From Actinomycetes bacterium (GTDB lineage: Bacteria; Actinomycetota; Acidimicrobiia; Acidimicrobiales; Acidimicrobilacustridaceae): a stretch of DNA of 64,000 nt. The notes under the pieces were generated by a model. The model had not been told where the DNA came from, made no database searches, and saw nothing but the letters and a program-made list of their open reading frames with translations. Position numbers and translations under genes: made by a program. How positions within the stretch are numbered: position 1 is the stretch's first letter; each line of letters starts with the position of its first letter. The DNA lies in contig JAKOVH010000026.1 in NCBI GenBank assembly GCA_029782145.1, forward strand, positions 310,001-374,000, written 5' to 3'. Shown piece by piece: positions 7,882-17,921 of this stretch.

Positions 7882-9525
7882 ATGAGCACACACGCCCAGC
7901 GCATCCAGGAGAAGGCGTTCGAGCGCCGCTGGTTGATCCTCGTCGTGCTCTGCGTGAGCCTGCTGGTGATCGTGCTCGACAACTCGATCCTCAACGTGGC
8001 CCTGCCCACCATCCAGAAGGACCTGGACGCCACGTCGAGCCAGCTGCAGTGGATCGTCGACGCCTACACCCTCGTGTTCGCCGGGCTCCTGCTCACCGCC
8101 GGCAGCCTGGGCGACCGCTACGGCCGGCGCGGCGCCCTCCAGGCGGGGTTCGCGCTGTTCGGCATCGGCTCGGTGGCCTCGGCCCTGGCGACCTCCTCGG
8201 GCCAGCTCATCGCCACCCGGGCGTTCATGGGCATCGGCGGCGCGCTGATCATGCCCGCCACGCTGTCGATCATCACCAACCTGTTCCCGGCCAACGAGCG
8301 GGGCAAGGCCATCGGCGCCTGGGCCGGCGTGGCCGGCCTGGGCGGCGCCCTCGGGCCTCTCACCGGCGGGTTCCTGGTCGAGCACTTCTACTGGGGCTCG
8401 GTGTTCCTGGTGAACATCCCCATCGTGATCTTCGGCCTGCTGGCCGGGTTCTTCGTGATCCCCACCTCGAGAGATCCCCACGCCGCCAAGCTCGACCCTC
8501 TCGGCGCCGTGCTGTCCATCGCCGGGCTCACCGGCCTGCTCTACGCCATCATCGAGGCTCCGGCCAAGGGGTGGGGGAGCAGCCAGATCATCGTCCCTGG
8601 CAGCGTCGGCATCGTGCTGCTGCTGCTGTTTGTCTGGTGGGAGCGGCGCACCGACCACCCGATGCTCGACGTGCGGTTCTTCAAGAAGCCCCGCTTCACC
8701 GCGGCCAGCGCCTCGATCACCCTGGTCTTCTTCGCCATGTTCGGGTCGCTGTTCCTGCTGACCCAGTACTTCCAGTACGTGCTCGGGTACTCACCGCTCG
8801 AGACCGGCATCCGGATGCTGCCCTGGGCCGCCGCCATGATGGTCGTGTCGCCCCTGAGCGCCAAGGTCGTCGAGCGCATCGGCACCAAGATCACCGTGGC
8901 CACGGGCCTCGGGCTGGTCACCGCCGGGCTGCTGTCCATGACCCAGCTGCAGGTCGACACCTCGTACTCGAACATCTTCTGGCGCCTCATGCTCATGGCC
9001 ACCGGCATGGGCCTCACCATGGCGCCCGCCACCGACTCGGTCATGGGGTCGCTGCCGCTGTTCAAGGCCGGGGTGGGCTCCGCGGTCAACGACACCACCC
9101 GGCAGGTCGGTGGCGCCCTCGGTGTCGCCGTCGTCGGATCGGTGCTGGCCTCGACCTACGGCGACAAGATCGCCAGCTTCTTCGCCGGCACACCGGTGCC
9201 GCCCCAGGCCGTCGACGCCGCCCGCAACAGCATCGGCGCCATCCCGCAGGTGGCCAAGGGGCTGGCCGACAACGGGCTCGGCGACGTGGCCGCCCAGCTG
9301 CAGGCCACCGCCAACGCCGCCTTCGTGGAAGCGGCCCACTGGGGCGTCGCCGTGGCCGCGCTGGCCACCGGGCTCGGCGTGCTCGTCGCCCTCGTGTTCC
9401 TGCCGGCCACAGCCCGGGCCGAGGACCGCGAGGAGCAGCTCGCCGAGTACGTCGAGGAGCACGCCGACGAGTTCGACGTCGCCAGCCCCGGCCCGGCCGT
9501 GCCCGAGCCGGCGTCGGAGCTCTGA
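7882..9525 (+). CDS. DHA2-family MFS transporter (14-TM drug efflux)
   Basis: A 547-residue proton-driven efflux pump of the EmrB/QacA type. It opens with a cytoplasmic basic stretch and VLCVSLLVIVLDNSILNVALPTI, the family's motif D1 in the first helix. Next comes motif A as GSLGDRYGRRGAL after helix 2, and a motif C-like glycine-rich helix with GGALGPLTGGFL. Hydrophobic segments fit 14 helices. The C-terminus is acidic and cytoplasmic. I chose the ATG at 7882 because it matches the usual N-terminus, although the frame stays open upstream. The stop overlaps the TetR start as TGATG, so pump and repressor are co-translated. The drug range cannot be read. Confidence 0.92.
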   Translation: MSTHAQRIQEKAFERRWLILVVLCVSLLVIVLDNSILNVALPTIQKDLDATSSQLQWIVDAYTLVFAGLLLTAGSLGDRYGRRGALQAGFALFGIGSVASALATSSGQLIATRAFMGIGGALIMPATLSIITNLFPANERGKAIGAWAGVAGLGGALGPLTGGFLVEHFYWGSVFLVNIPIVIFGLLAGFFVIPTSRDPHAAKLDPLGAVLSIAGLTGLLYAIIEAPAKGWGSSQIIVPGSVGIVLLLLFVWWERRTDHPMLDVRFFKKPRFTAASASITLVFFAMFGSLFLLTQYFQYVLGYSPLETGIRMLPWAAAMMVVSPLSAKVVERIGTKITVATGLGLVTAGLLSMTQLQVDTSYSNIFWRLMLMATGMGLTMAPATDSVMGSLPLFKAGVGSAVNDTTRQVGGALGVAVVGSVLASTYGDKIASFFAGTPVPPQAVDAARNSIGAIPQVAKGLADNGLGDVAAQLQATANAAFVEAAHWGVAVAALATGLGVLVALVFLPATARAEDREEQLAEYVEEHADEFDVASPGPAVPEPASEL

Positions 9526-10157
9526 TGGCCATCGACGCCGGCTCGCCCCGCGCCCCGCTGGGCCGGCCCCGCAGCCCTGAGGCCGACGAGGCCATCGCCA
9601 GCGCTGCGCTGGCCGTGCTCGCCGAGTCGGGCTTCGAGGGCGTGACCGTGGAGGCCGTCGCCCACCGCGCTGGTGTGGCGAAGTCGACCGTCTACCGCCG
9701 CTACCCGGGCAAGCCGGAGCTGCTCGTCACCGTCCTGCAGCACGCCTGCTGCGTCGGTGTGCCCGAGACCGACACCGGCACGGTGGTTGGCGACCTCGTC
9801 GCGGTGGCCGAGGGGCTACGACGCTCGCTCACCACCACCGAGCTGGGCCGGGCGATGCCGGCGGTCATCTCCGCGGCCTCGCGCCACGACGAGGTCGGCG
9901 AGGCGCTGCGCTCCTACATCGCCACCCGCCGGACCGTCGCCCTGGCCGCCGTGCAGCGGGGCGTCGACCGCGGTGAGCTCGACGCCGGCCTCGACCCCGA
10001 GCTGCTCGTCGACATGGTCGTCGCCCCGCTGTTCCACCGGCTCTTCGTGAGCCGGCGGCCGGTCACCGAGCGGTGGATCCGACAGCTCGTCGAACGAGCT
10101 GTCGACGGCTGCGCGCCCCGAGGAGCGGCCTCCCGGCCCCGGCCTGGCGGCGAGTAG
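9525..10157 (+). CDS. TetR/AcrR-family transcriptional regulator
   Basis: A 210-residue repressor. The N-terminal helix-turn-helix has the standard form [31 protein letters not shown] (about residues 35-65), and the C-terminal all-helical domain with [24 protein letters not shown] matches the TetR_C subgroup common in actinobacteria. It overlaps the MFS pump stop by one base (TGATG). It most likely represses the pump and itself through a palindrome such as the one at 7781-7795. That target is inferred. Confidence 0.93.
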   Translation: MAIDAGSPRAPLGRPRSPEADEAIASAALAVLAESGFEGVTVEAVAHRAGVAKSTVYRRYPGKPELLVTVLQHACCVGVPETDTGTVVGDLVAVAEGLRRSLTTTELGRAMPAVISAASRHDEVGEALRSYIATRRTVALAAVQRGVDRGELDAGLDPELLVDMVVAPLFHRLFVSRRPVTERWIRQLVERAVDGCAPRGAASRPRPGGE

Positions 10158-10160
10158 CCT
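10155..10160 (+). promoter_or_regulatory. -10 element, leaderless promoter of dcd
   Basis: TAGCCT lies 8 nt before the GTG start of dcd and overlaps the end of the TetR gene. There is no ribosome site, so dcd can be transcribed on its own as a leaderless message. Confidence 0.45.
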
Positions 10161-10168
10161 GCCCGTCC

Positions 10169-10732
10169 GTGATCCTCTCCGACCGCACCATCCGTGAGGA
10201 GCTGGCCGCCGGCCGCATCGTCATCGACCCGCTCGACGAGGCCTGCATCCAGCCGTCGTCGGTCGACCTCCACATCGACCGGTACTTCCGCGTGTTCCGC
10301 AACCACACGATGGGCCACATCGACGTGAAGCAGAACCTGGAGGACCTCACCGAGCTGGTCGAGATCGGGGAGGACGACACCTTCATGCTGCACCCGGGCG
10401 AGTTCGTGCTCGGCTCCACCTCCGAGCGCGTGGCCCTGCCCGACGACCTGGTCGCCCGCCTCGAGGGCAAGTCGAGCCTCGGGCGCCTGGGCCTGCTCAT
10501 CCACTCCACGGCCGGCTTCGTCGACGCCGGCTGGGACGGCCAGCTCACCCTCGAGCTGTCGAACGTGGCCAACCTGCCCATCACGCTCTACCCGGGCATG
10601 AAGATCGGCCAGATCTCCTTCATCCGCATGACCTCGCCCGCCGAGCACCCCTACGGCTCGGCCGAGGTCGGCTCCAAGTACCAGGGCCAGGTCGGCCCCC
10701 GACCCAGCCGGTACTGGGAGAACTTCCAGTAG
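10169..10732 (+). CDS. dcd: dCTP deaminase
   Basis: A 187-residue enzyme of the trimeric dUTPase fold that deaminates dCTP. Conserved parts are the N-terminal [55 protein letters not shown] holding the catalytic arginine and glutamate, and the C-terminal YxxQ-like segment [13 protein letters not shown]. Mycobacterial Dcd makes dUMP directly by combining deaminase and dUTPase activity; this protein has the same length and the HSTAGFVD motif, so it may do likewise, but that is inference. The GTG at 10169 follows a TAGCCT -10 element by 8 nt. The gene converges on the receiver-protein gene across a hairpin. Confidence 0.95.
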   Translation: MILSDRTIREELAAGRIVIDPLDEACIQPSSVDLHIDRYFRVFRNHTMGHIDVKQNLEDLTELVEIGEDDTFMLHPGEFVLGSTSERVALPDDLVARLEGKSSLGRLGLLIHSTAGFVDAGWDGQLTLELSNVANLPITLYPGMKIGQISFIRMTSPAEHPYGSAEVGSKYQGQVGPRPSRYWENFQ

Positions 10733-10745
10733 CAGCCTCCCGCTC

Positions 10746-10765
10746 CCGGCGCGGGTGCGCGCCGG
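10746..10765. terminator. bidirectional hairpin between dcd and the receiver gene
   Basis: CCGGCGCG-GGTG-CGCGCCGG is a perfect 8-bp stem with a tetraloop, placed 14 nt after dcd and 1 nt after the stop of the convergent gene. It can end transcription from both sides. Confidence 0.6.
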
Positions 10766-10766
10766 C

Positions 10767-11222
10767 TCAGGCGGGGGAGTCGGGGATCGACAGGCCGATC
10801 TGGCGCTGGCGGTGGTCGTCGCGCTCGTCGTCGGGCCGCGCCACGACCGCGGCGACCTCGGCGACGTACTCGTCGGCGTGGAAGGGGTGGACCAGGTAGC
10901 CGTCGACCCCGGTGATCCACGCCGCGCCCCGGCTGCTGCCGTCCTCCTTGGCGCAGATCACGACGCGCGTGCCGGCGATCGCCGGGTTCTCTCGGATCGA
11001 GCGCAGCACGTCGATGCTGGCGGCGGTGCTGGCCATGTCGAGCACCACCGCGACATACGGCGGCGAGGCGCCGCCGAGCTCGTTCAGGCCCGACGCCGCC
11101 GAGAAGGCGAGGTCGGTGGTCCAACCCGCCCGGTCGAGCAGGCGAGCCAGCAGCTCTCCGGCGTCCTGGTCGTCGGCGACCACCAGGACCCTCGGTCGTT
11201 CAGTCGTCCACGGCTCCGGCAC
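10767..11222 (-). CDS. atypical response-regulator receiver-domain protein
   Basis: A 151-residue stand-alone receiver domain with no output domain. Beta-1 ends in VLVVADDQD, supplying the acidic pair, and AVVLDMAS carries the phospho-acceptor-like aspartate. Two other usual residues are changed: the Thr/Ser position after beta-4 reads ICAKEDG, and the invariant lysine of the KPF motif is replaced (GYLVHPF). Phosphorylation chemistry may therefore be altered or absent. The start ATG lies inside the 3' end of the upstream Fe-S reductase gene with a 23-nt overlap, so the two are translationally linked. A role in sensing or tuning that respiratory protein is inferred from position only. Confidence 0.75.
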   Translation of the reverse strand: MPEPWTTERPRVLVVADDQDAGELLARLLDRAGWTTDLAFSAASGLNELGGASPPYVAVVLDMASTAASIDVLRSIRENPAIAGTRVVICAKEDGSSRGAAWITGVDGYLVHPFHADEYVAEVAAVVARPDDERDDHRQRQIGLSIPDSPA

Positions 11223-13407
11223 CGATCTGCGATCCCTCCCGTTCGCCCCGCTCGATGGCGTCGAGGATGTGCATCGAGATGTCGGCGACCTTCACCTCGT
11301 CCTCGTCGACGCCCTGACCCTTCACACCGTCGTCGATCATGATGTAGCAGAACGGGCACGCCACGGCGATCTTCGTGGCGCCCGTGGCCAGCAGCTCCTG
11401 GGAGCGCTCGACGTTCACCTGCTTGCCGGTGTGCTCCTCCATCCACATGCGGGCCCCGCCGGCGCCGCAGCACATGCCCTTGGTGCCGTTGCGCTGCGCC
11501 TCGACGACCTCGATGCCCCCGAGCGAGCCGATGACCTTCCGCGGCGCCAGGTACACGTCGTTGTGGCGGCCCAGGTAGCACGAGTCGTGGTAGACGACCC
11601 GCTCCTCGAGCCGGGCCTGCGACAGGTCGAGCTTGCCCTGCTCGATCAGCCACTCCAGGAACTGGCTGTGGTGCACGACCTCGTAGTGGCCGCCCAGCTG
11701 CGGGTACTCGTTGGCCAGCGTGTTGAAGCAGTGCGGGCACTGCGTGATGATCTTCTTGGCCCCCATGCCGTTGAGCGTCTCGATGTTCTGCATGGCGAGC
11801 ATCTGGAAGATGTACTCGTTGCCCGAGCGGCGGGCGGGGTCGCCGGTGCACATCTCCGACGGGCCGAGGATGGCGAAGGAGATGTCGGCCCGCTGCAGCA
11901 GCTGGGCCATGGCCTGGGTGACCTTCTTGTTCTTGTCGTCGAACGACCCGGCGCAGCCGACCCAGTAGAGGTACTCGGCCTCCAGCGGGCTCGTGCCGTC
12001 GATGATCTCGATGCCCTCGAGCTTGTCGGCCCAGTCGGCCCGCTCACCCTGGCTCATGCCCCACGGGTTGCCGGAGTTCTCCATCGAGCGGTAGGCGTTG
12101 CCCAGCTCGGTCGGGAAGTTCGACTCCATGAGCGACAGGTAGCGCCGCATGTCGAGGATCTTGTCGAGGATCTCGATGTTGACCGGGCAGTTCTCGTCGC
12201 AGGCCTTGCACGACGTGCAGGCCCACACCTCTTCGGGCGTGATGCGCTCGAACACCGAGTCGGCCGACACGACGATCTCGCTGTCGACCCCGATCGGCGG
12301 CGACACCTTGGGATCGCCGGTGGCGGCCATGACCTCGCCGGTCTTGAGCACGATCTCGCGCGGGTCGAGCGGCTTGCCGGTGGCGTGCGCCGGGCACACC
12401 GCGGTGCACCGGCCGCACATGGTGCAGGCGTCGGTGTCGAGCAGCTGCTTCCAGGTGAAGTCCTCGACGGTGGAGGCGCCGAAGCTCTCGAGCTCGGTCT
12501 CCATCAGGTTCGGCATGGGCTTCATGGCGCCCTTCGGCCGGTCGCGGTCGCGCAGGTACATGTTCAGCGGCGAGGTGAACATGTGGCGCAGCATGGTGAC
12601 GGGCAGGATGACCAAGAAGGCGAAGAAGCTCAGCACGTGCACGATCCAGGCGGCCTGGTGCCAGCCGGCGAGGTGGGTGTTGCCGTCGAACAGCAGGCCG
12701 AGCGGGTAGCCGACGAACGACCACTTCTCGAACGAGGGCATGCCCTCGTCGGCGATGCGGAACGCCTCGGTGAAGAAGCCGGTGACCGCGATGGACAGCA
12801 GCACGCCGAGGATCACGGCGTGCTCGGGCTTGGTCTTGATGCGGATGCGGTAGGGCCGCTGGACGTAGCGGCGCACGATGGCCCACACCAGACCGGTGAG
12901 CAGGGCCACGCCGGCGGCGTCGCCGATGAAGGAGTAGGCCTGGTAGACGGTGCCGTGGAGGAACTTCATGCCCTCCGGCAGCTGGTGGTCGATCTCGAGG
13001 ATCGTGGTGACGGCCAGCAGGACGAGGAACGAGAAGTAGATCAGCGAGTGCATGACGCCGGCCGCGGGGTCGCGCAGCAGGGTCTGCATGTAGACACCGG
13101 CCCGGAAGTCGCCCAGGCGGCGCTTGACGTTCTCGGGGGTGGTGGCCCGGTTGTCGGGCTTGCCGCGGGTCCAGTTCTTCACCCGCTGGGAGAACACGAC
13201 GGCGCCGTAGACCAACAGCAGCGGGGTCAGCACGTAGAACGCGATCTCCAGGGCGTCGGGCACCCCGACGAACACCTCGCGTGCGACCGGCGAGTCGTCG
13301 TGCTGCTGGAACACGGCGCCGGCGATGCCCGACAGCGCGGTGACCGTGGCGAAGGCCACGCCGATGATCAGGACGAGGGCCGGGCCCTTGATGCGCTTGC
13401 GATCCAT
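11200..13407 (-). CDS. membrane Fe-S reductase (HdrD-like/ETF-dehydrogenase type, EtfD-like)
   Basis: A 735-residue membrane iron-sulfur protein. The first 320 residues hold about five or six membrane helices resembling the haem b-binding NarI/HdrE type. Two [4Fe-4S] motifs follow (CTMCGRCTAVCP and CTSCKACDENCP). The C-terminal half has two cysteine-rich CCG-type domains, including CYLGRHNDVY...GMCCGAGG...CPFC. This order matches mycobacterial EtfD (Rv0338c), which passes electrons from acyl-CoA dehydrogenases through ETF to quinone. That assignment rests on architecture. I chose the ATG at 13405-13407 rather than an upstream TTG because a TAGCTT element lies 10 nt before it. The atypical receiver gene overlaps its 3' end. 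Confidence 0.83.
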   Translation of the reverse strand: MDRKRIKGPALVLIIGVAFATVTALSGIAGAVFQQHDDSPVAREVFVGVPDALEIAFYVLTPLLLVYGAVVFSQRVKNWTRGKPDNRATTPENVKRRLGDFRAGVYMQTLLRDPAAGVMHSLIYFSFLVLLAVTTILEIDHQLPEGMKFLHGTVYQAYSFIGDAAGVALLTGLVWAIVRRYVQRPYRIRIKTKPEHAVILGVLLSIAVTGFFTEAFRIADEGMPSFEKWSFVGYPLGLLFDGNTHLAGWHQAAWIVHVLSFFAFLVILPVTMLRHMFTSPLNMYLRDRDRPKGAMKPMPNLMETELESFGASTVEDFTWKQLLDTDACTMCGRCTAVCPAHATGKPLDPREIVLKTGEVMAATGDPKVSPPIGVDSEIVVSADSVFERITPEEVWACTSCKACDENCPVNIEILDKILDMRRYLSLMESNFPTELGNAYRSMENSGNPWGMSQGERADWADKLEGIEIIDGTSPLEAEYLYWVGCAGSFDDKNKKVTQAMAQLLQRADISFAILGPSEMCTGDPARRSGNEYIFQMLAMQNIETLNGMGAKKIITQCPHCFNTLANEYPQLGGHYEVVHHSQFLEWLIEQGKLDLSQARLEERVVYHDSCYLGRHNDVYLAPRKVIGSLGGIEVVEAQRNGTKGMCCGAGGARMWMEEHTGKQVNVERSQELLATGATKIAVACPFCYIMIDDGVKGQGVDEDEVKVADISMHILDAIERGEREGSQIGAGAVDD

Positions 13408-13450
13408 ACGAGCCGACAAGCTACTCGCGCGGTCGCTCTGAGACCCCAAC

Positions 13451-13475
13451 CGCGCCCGGGCCCGCGCCGGGCGCG
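13451..13475 (-). terminator. hairpin after the cyclic-nucleotide-binding gene
   Basis: CGCGCCCGG and CCGGGCGCG form a perfect 9-bp stem with a 7-nt loop, starting 4 nt past the stop of the minus-strand gene at 13480. No U tract. Confidence 0.5.
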
Positions 13476-13479
13476 CCGG

Positions 13480-13902
13480 CTACTTGAAGGCCAGCTCCTC
13501 GAGCTCCACCATGCGGTGGGCCAGGTTGTGCAGCACCCGCACGGCGAAGCCGGGGACGTCCTCGAGCAGGCCGGCGAACTCCCGCTGGCCGATGACCAGG
13601 ACCTCCATCGGGGTCTCGGCGACGACCGTGGCGGTGCGGGGGCCTCCGGTGAGCGGCGCCAGCTCACCCACGACGTCGCCCGCGCCCAAGGTGGCGATCT
13701 GCTCGCCCTTGCGGTTGACGCTCGCGGTGCCGTCGACGATCACGAAGCACTCGTGGCCGGGTTCGCCCTCGGTGACCAGCACCTTGCCGGCCTCGACGGT
13801 CAGCTCGATCGAGGCGGCGGCCACCGACTGCAGCTGCTTCTTCGTGCACTGCGAGAAGAGCGGGACTTGGGCGAGGTGGTTCAGCCATGCGTCTCGTGCC
13901 AT
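13480..13902 (-). CDS. single cyclic-nucleotide-binding-domain protein
   Basis: A 140-residue protein that consists of one cNMP-binding (Crp-type) beta-barrel. It has the phosphate-binding-cassette region GAGDVVGELAPLTGGPRTATVVAETPMEVLVI and the C-helix, but no DNA-binding domain follows. The cassette holds GE and RTATV, consistent with cAMP or cGMP binding. Such lone domains act as sensors for partner proteins. The start ATG lies 6 nt after TAAGCT with no ribosome site. The gene sits between the Fe-S reductase and a winged-helix gene in a small signalling-rich area. Its partner is unknown. Confidence 0.85.
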   Translation of the reverse strand: MARDAWLNHLAQVPLFSQCTKKQLQSVAAASIELTVEAGKVLVTEGEPGHECFVIVDGTASVNRKGEQIATLGAGDVVGELAPLTGGPRTATVVAETPMEVLVIGQREFAGLLEDVPGFAVRVLHNLAHRMVELEELAFK

Positions 13903-13908
13903 CGCCGT

Positions 13909-13914
13909 AGCTTA
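13909..13914 (-). promoter_or_regulatory. -10 element, leaderless promoter of the cNMP-domain gene
   Basis: TAAGCT on the minus strand is 6 nt before the ATG, with no ribosome site between. Confidence 0.45.
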
Positions 13915-14005
13915 CGGACCAACCACGGCCCGTGCCGGCCATCCACCGGCGGGCGCGCCGGCGATCTCTTCACCTGCACGAAACAGTCGGGCAACAGTGG
14001 GTCCC

Positions 14006-14011
14006 TACGGT
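14006..14011 (+). promoter_or_regulatory. -10 element, leaderless promoter of the winged-helix gene
   Basis: TACGGT lies 8 nt before the GTG start of the winged-helix gene. No Shine-Dalgarno is visible. Confidence 0.45.
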
Positions 14012-14019
14012 CGGCAGTC

Positions 14020-14532
14020 GTGGACGTCGTGCTCCTGCGTTGGCCCCTCGAACAGGATCGTCGCGAGGGGCTCGCCGCCCAGGGCCGGCCGCGCGTCCTG
14101 CTGGTCGAGCCCGAGGACCTGGCGCCCGCCGTGATGGACTGCCTGGAGGACTGGGTGCGCCTCCCGGCCACCGAGGCCGACATCGACGCCCGCTGCCTGT
14201 CGGTCGCCCGGCGGGCGGCCAGCCACCTGCCGGCGCGGCCCGAGCTCGACCCGGACGGCGTCCTGCGCTGTGGGGCCGACTGGGTGTCGCTGCCTCCGGT
14301 GGAGGGCCGGTTGATGGCCGCCCTGCTCGAGCGGTTCGGGGCCGTGGTGAGCCGCGAGCAGCTGGCTCGCGCCGGGTGGCCCAAGGGCGCGCCGGGCCGC
14401 AACGCGCTCGACGTGCACATGCTGCGCGTCCGCCGTCGGATCGCCCCGCTGGGCCTGGTCATCAAGACCGTCCGCTCGCGCGGCTACCTGCTGGAGTTCG
14501 CGCCCTCGATCGAGCAGCGCCGGCCCGCCTGA
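14020..14532 (+). CDS. winged-helix transcriptional regulator (OmpR/PhoB-type output domain)
   Basis: A 170-residue protein whose C-terminal 95 residues form an OmpR/PhoB winged helix: SLPPVEGRLMAALLERFGAVVSREQL, then NALDVHMLRVRRRI and the wing IKTVRSRGYLLEF. The N-terminal 65 residues are in the place of a receiver but are too short and lack the acidic pocket and phospho-aspartate pattern, so control by a normal histidine kinase is unlikely. The start is a GTG at 14020 supported by the TACGGT element 8 nt upstream. It diverges from the cNMP-domain gene. The regulon is unknown. Confidence 0.85.
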   Translation: MDVVLLRWPLEQDRREGLAAQGRPRVLLVEPEDLAPAVMDCLEDWVRLPATEADIDARCLSVARRAASHLPARPELDPDGVLRCGADWVSLPPVEGRLMAALLERFGAVVSREQLARAGWPKGAPGRNALDVHMLRVRRRIAPLGLVIKTVRSRGYLLEFAPSIEQRRPA

Positions 14533-14555
14533 CCTGTCCCGGCCCGAGCCGGGTC

Positions 14556-14597
14556 GGTCGGCGGTCGGCGGTCGGCGGTCGGGGGTCGGGGGTCGGT
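14556..14597. repeat. six tandem copies of a 7-bp repeat (GGTCGGN)
   Basis: Units GGTCGGC (three), GGTCGGG (two) and GGTCGGT follow each other without gaps and end at the base before the gpmA stop codon. The array lies between two convergent gene ends and may be prone to slippage. Confidence 0.8.
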
Positions 14598-15356
14598 TCA
14601 GCCGGCCTGCTTGGCGACGGCCTCGGCCGCCGCCTTGGCCGCGTCGGCGTCGCCCAGGTAGCGCTCGACGAGGGGCTTGGCCTCGGTGGGGCGCATGTCG
14701 CCGCCGAGCTGGTAGAGCATCGGCACCCCGGTCGGCAGGTTCACCTCGGCGATGTCGTCGTCGGAGATGCCGTCGAGGTGCTTGATGAGCGCCCGCAGGC
14801 TGTTGCCGTGGGCCACCACCAGCACCGTGTGGCCGGCCTTGAGGTCGGGCACGATGCCGTCGAACCAGTAGGGGAGCATGCGGGCCACGACGTCGGCGAG
14901 GCACTCCGAGGCGGGCAGCACGTCGGGGGGCAGGTCGGCGTAGCGAGCGTCGAAGCGAGGGTGGCGCTCGTCGTCCCAGTCGAGCGGGGGCGGCGGGGTG
15001 GTGTAGCTGCGCCGCCACTCGAACACCTGCTCCTTGCCGTACTTCTCGGTGGTCTGCTTCTTGTCGAGGCCCTGCAGGGCGCCGTAGTGGCGCTCGTTGA
15101 GCCGCCAGTGGCGCCGCACCGGCAGCCACAGCAGCCCCATCTCGTCCAGCGCGATGTCGGCGGTGCGGATCGCACGGGTCTGCAGCGACGTGTGCAGCAC
15201 GGTGGGGTGCAGGCCGGCGTCGAGCATCGCCGTGCCGGCCGCGGCCGCCTCGGCCCGGCCCCGCTCGGACAGGTCGGCGTCGTACCAGCCGGTGAAGAGG
15301 TTCTCGAGGTTCCAGGTGCTCTGGCCGTGGCGGACCAGCACGAGCGTCGACGTCAT
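14598..15356 (-). CDS. gpmA: 2,3-bisphosphoglycerate-dependent phosphoglycerate mutase
   Basis: A 252-residue glycolytic enzyme that interconverts 3- and 2-phosphoglycerate in the cytoplasm. The phosphohistidine motif [10 protein letters not shown] is at residues 7-16, followed by [15 protein letters not shown]; the second catalytic histidine is in [13 protein letters not shown], and [12 protein letters not shown] gives the third conserved block. Length and blocks match GpmA of actinobacteria. It is divergent from dnaK with about 160 nt between starts. No ribosome site is evident before the ATG. Confidence 0.96.
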   Translation of the reverse strand: MTSTLVLVRHGQSTWNLENLFTGWYDADLSERGRAEAAAAGTAMLDAGLHPTVLHTSLQTRAIRTADIALDEMGLLWLPVRRHWRLNERHYGALQGLDKKQTTEKYGKEQVFEWRRSYTTPPPPLDWDDERHPRFDARYADLPPDVLPASECLADVVARMLPYWFDGIVPDLKAGHTVLVVAHGNSLRALIKHLDGISDDDIAEVNLPTGVPMLYQLGGDMRPTEAKPLVERYLGDADAAKAAAEAVAKQAG

Positions 15357-15397
15357 GGCCTGCAGTCTGCCAAACCACCCTGAAGGGGTTGGAATCC

Positions 15398-15424
15398 GGG
15401 AATGCGGAGGCGTCGCCAGAAGTT
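15398..15424 (+). promoter_or_regulatory. SigH/SigR-type promoter of the dnaK operon
   Basis: GGGAAT and GTT are separated by 18 nt, fitting the GGAAT-N18/19-GTT consensus of the actinobacterial stress sigma factors SigR (Streptomyces) and SigH (mycobacteria). The same CCGGGAAT block with 19-nt spacing precedes clpB. In mycobacteria dnaK and clpB belong to the SigH regulon, which supports the reading. Confidence 0.6.
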
Positions 15425-15442
15425 GCTACCATGGCACTCAAG
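15422..15442. promoter_or_regulatory. HAIR-like HspR operator (one perfect half-site) before dnaK
   Basis: The half-site ACTCAAG at 15436-15442 is identical to the right half of the HAIR consensus (CTTGAGT-N7-ACTCAAG) bound by HspR. The left half at the correct 7-nt spacing, GTTGCTA, keeps only TTG. hspR is the last gene of this operon, so binding here would be feedback. The weak left half lowers confidence. Confidence 0.42.
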
Positions 15443-15519
15443 TTTCCTGGCAGCCACGCGTGAAGCTGTCTGCCCGCCCGTGTCCGACCCCATCCCCCGA
15501 CCCACAGGAGCGCCCAGCC

Positions 15520-17367
<1,848 letters not shown>

Positions 17368-17369
17368 CC

Positions 17370-17921
17370 GTGGCTGACACCGAGGGCGCGGCCGACGCGC
17401 CGGCACCGGCCACCGAGCCCACCGACGACGAGCTGCTCGAGGCCGCGGCCGGCGCCGAGCAGGACTTCTCCGCCGAGGACGTCGAGGTCGGGGCCGCTCC
17501 CGACCTCGACCCGGTGGCCGTGGCCGCCGAGCGCGACGAGTACCGCGACACGCTGCTGCGGGTGAAGGCCGAGTTCGACAACTACAAGAAGCGCGTGGCC
17601 CGCGACGAGGTCGAGCAGCGCGAGCGTGCCGCCGCCGCCCTCGCCGAGAAGCTGCTGGTGGTGCTCGACGCGTGCGACGCCGCCATCGGCCACGGGGCCG
17701 CCGACGTGGAACCGATCGCCAAGATGCTGGTGGAGCTGCTCGAGCGGGAGGGCCTGGTGCGCCTGGCGCCCGAGGGCGACCCGTTCGACCCCAACCACCA
17801 CGAGGCGGTCATGCACGAGCCCGGTGAGGAGGGAGAGGCCGTCGTGGTCGAGACCCTCCGCACCGGCTACGAGTGGAAGGGCCGGGTGCTGCGCCCGGCC
17901 ATGGTGAAGGTCAGGGGTTAG
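17370..17921 (+). CDS. grpE: nucleotide exchange factor GrpE
   Basis: A 183-residue co-chaperone that releases ADP from DnaK. After an acidic, Ala/Glu-rich N-terminus of about 50 residues come the long coiled-coil helix (ERDEYRDTLLRVKAEFDNYKKR) and the beta domain ending in VVETLRTGYEWKGRVLRPAMVKV, the GrpE signature. The GTG start lies 2 nt after the dnaK stop, and the stop TAG overlaps the dnaJ GTG by one base, so dnaK, grpE and dnaJ are tightly coupled. Confidence 0.97.
   Translation: MADTEGAADAPAPATEPTDDELLEAAAGAEQDFSAEDVEVGAAPDLDPVAVAAERDEYRDTLLRVKAEFDNYKKRVARDEVEQRERAAAALAEKLLVVLDACDAAIGHGAADVEPIAKMLVELLEREGLVRLAPEGDPFDPNHHEAVMHEPGEEGEAVVVETLRTGYEWKGRVLRPAMVKVRG

Noticed and set aside
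10912..14022. A long plus-strand open frame running into the winged-helix gene
   Set aside because: Only its last 171 codons show a known domain. The rest is antisense to the Fe-S reductase and cNMP genes and is composition-driven.
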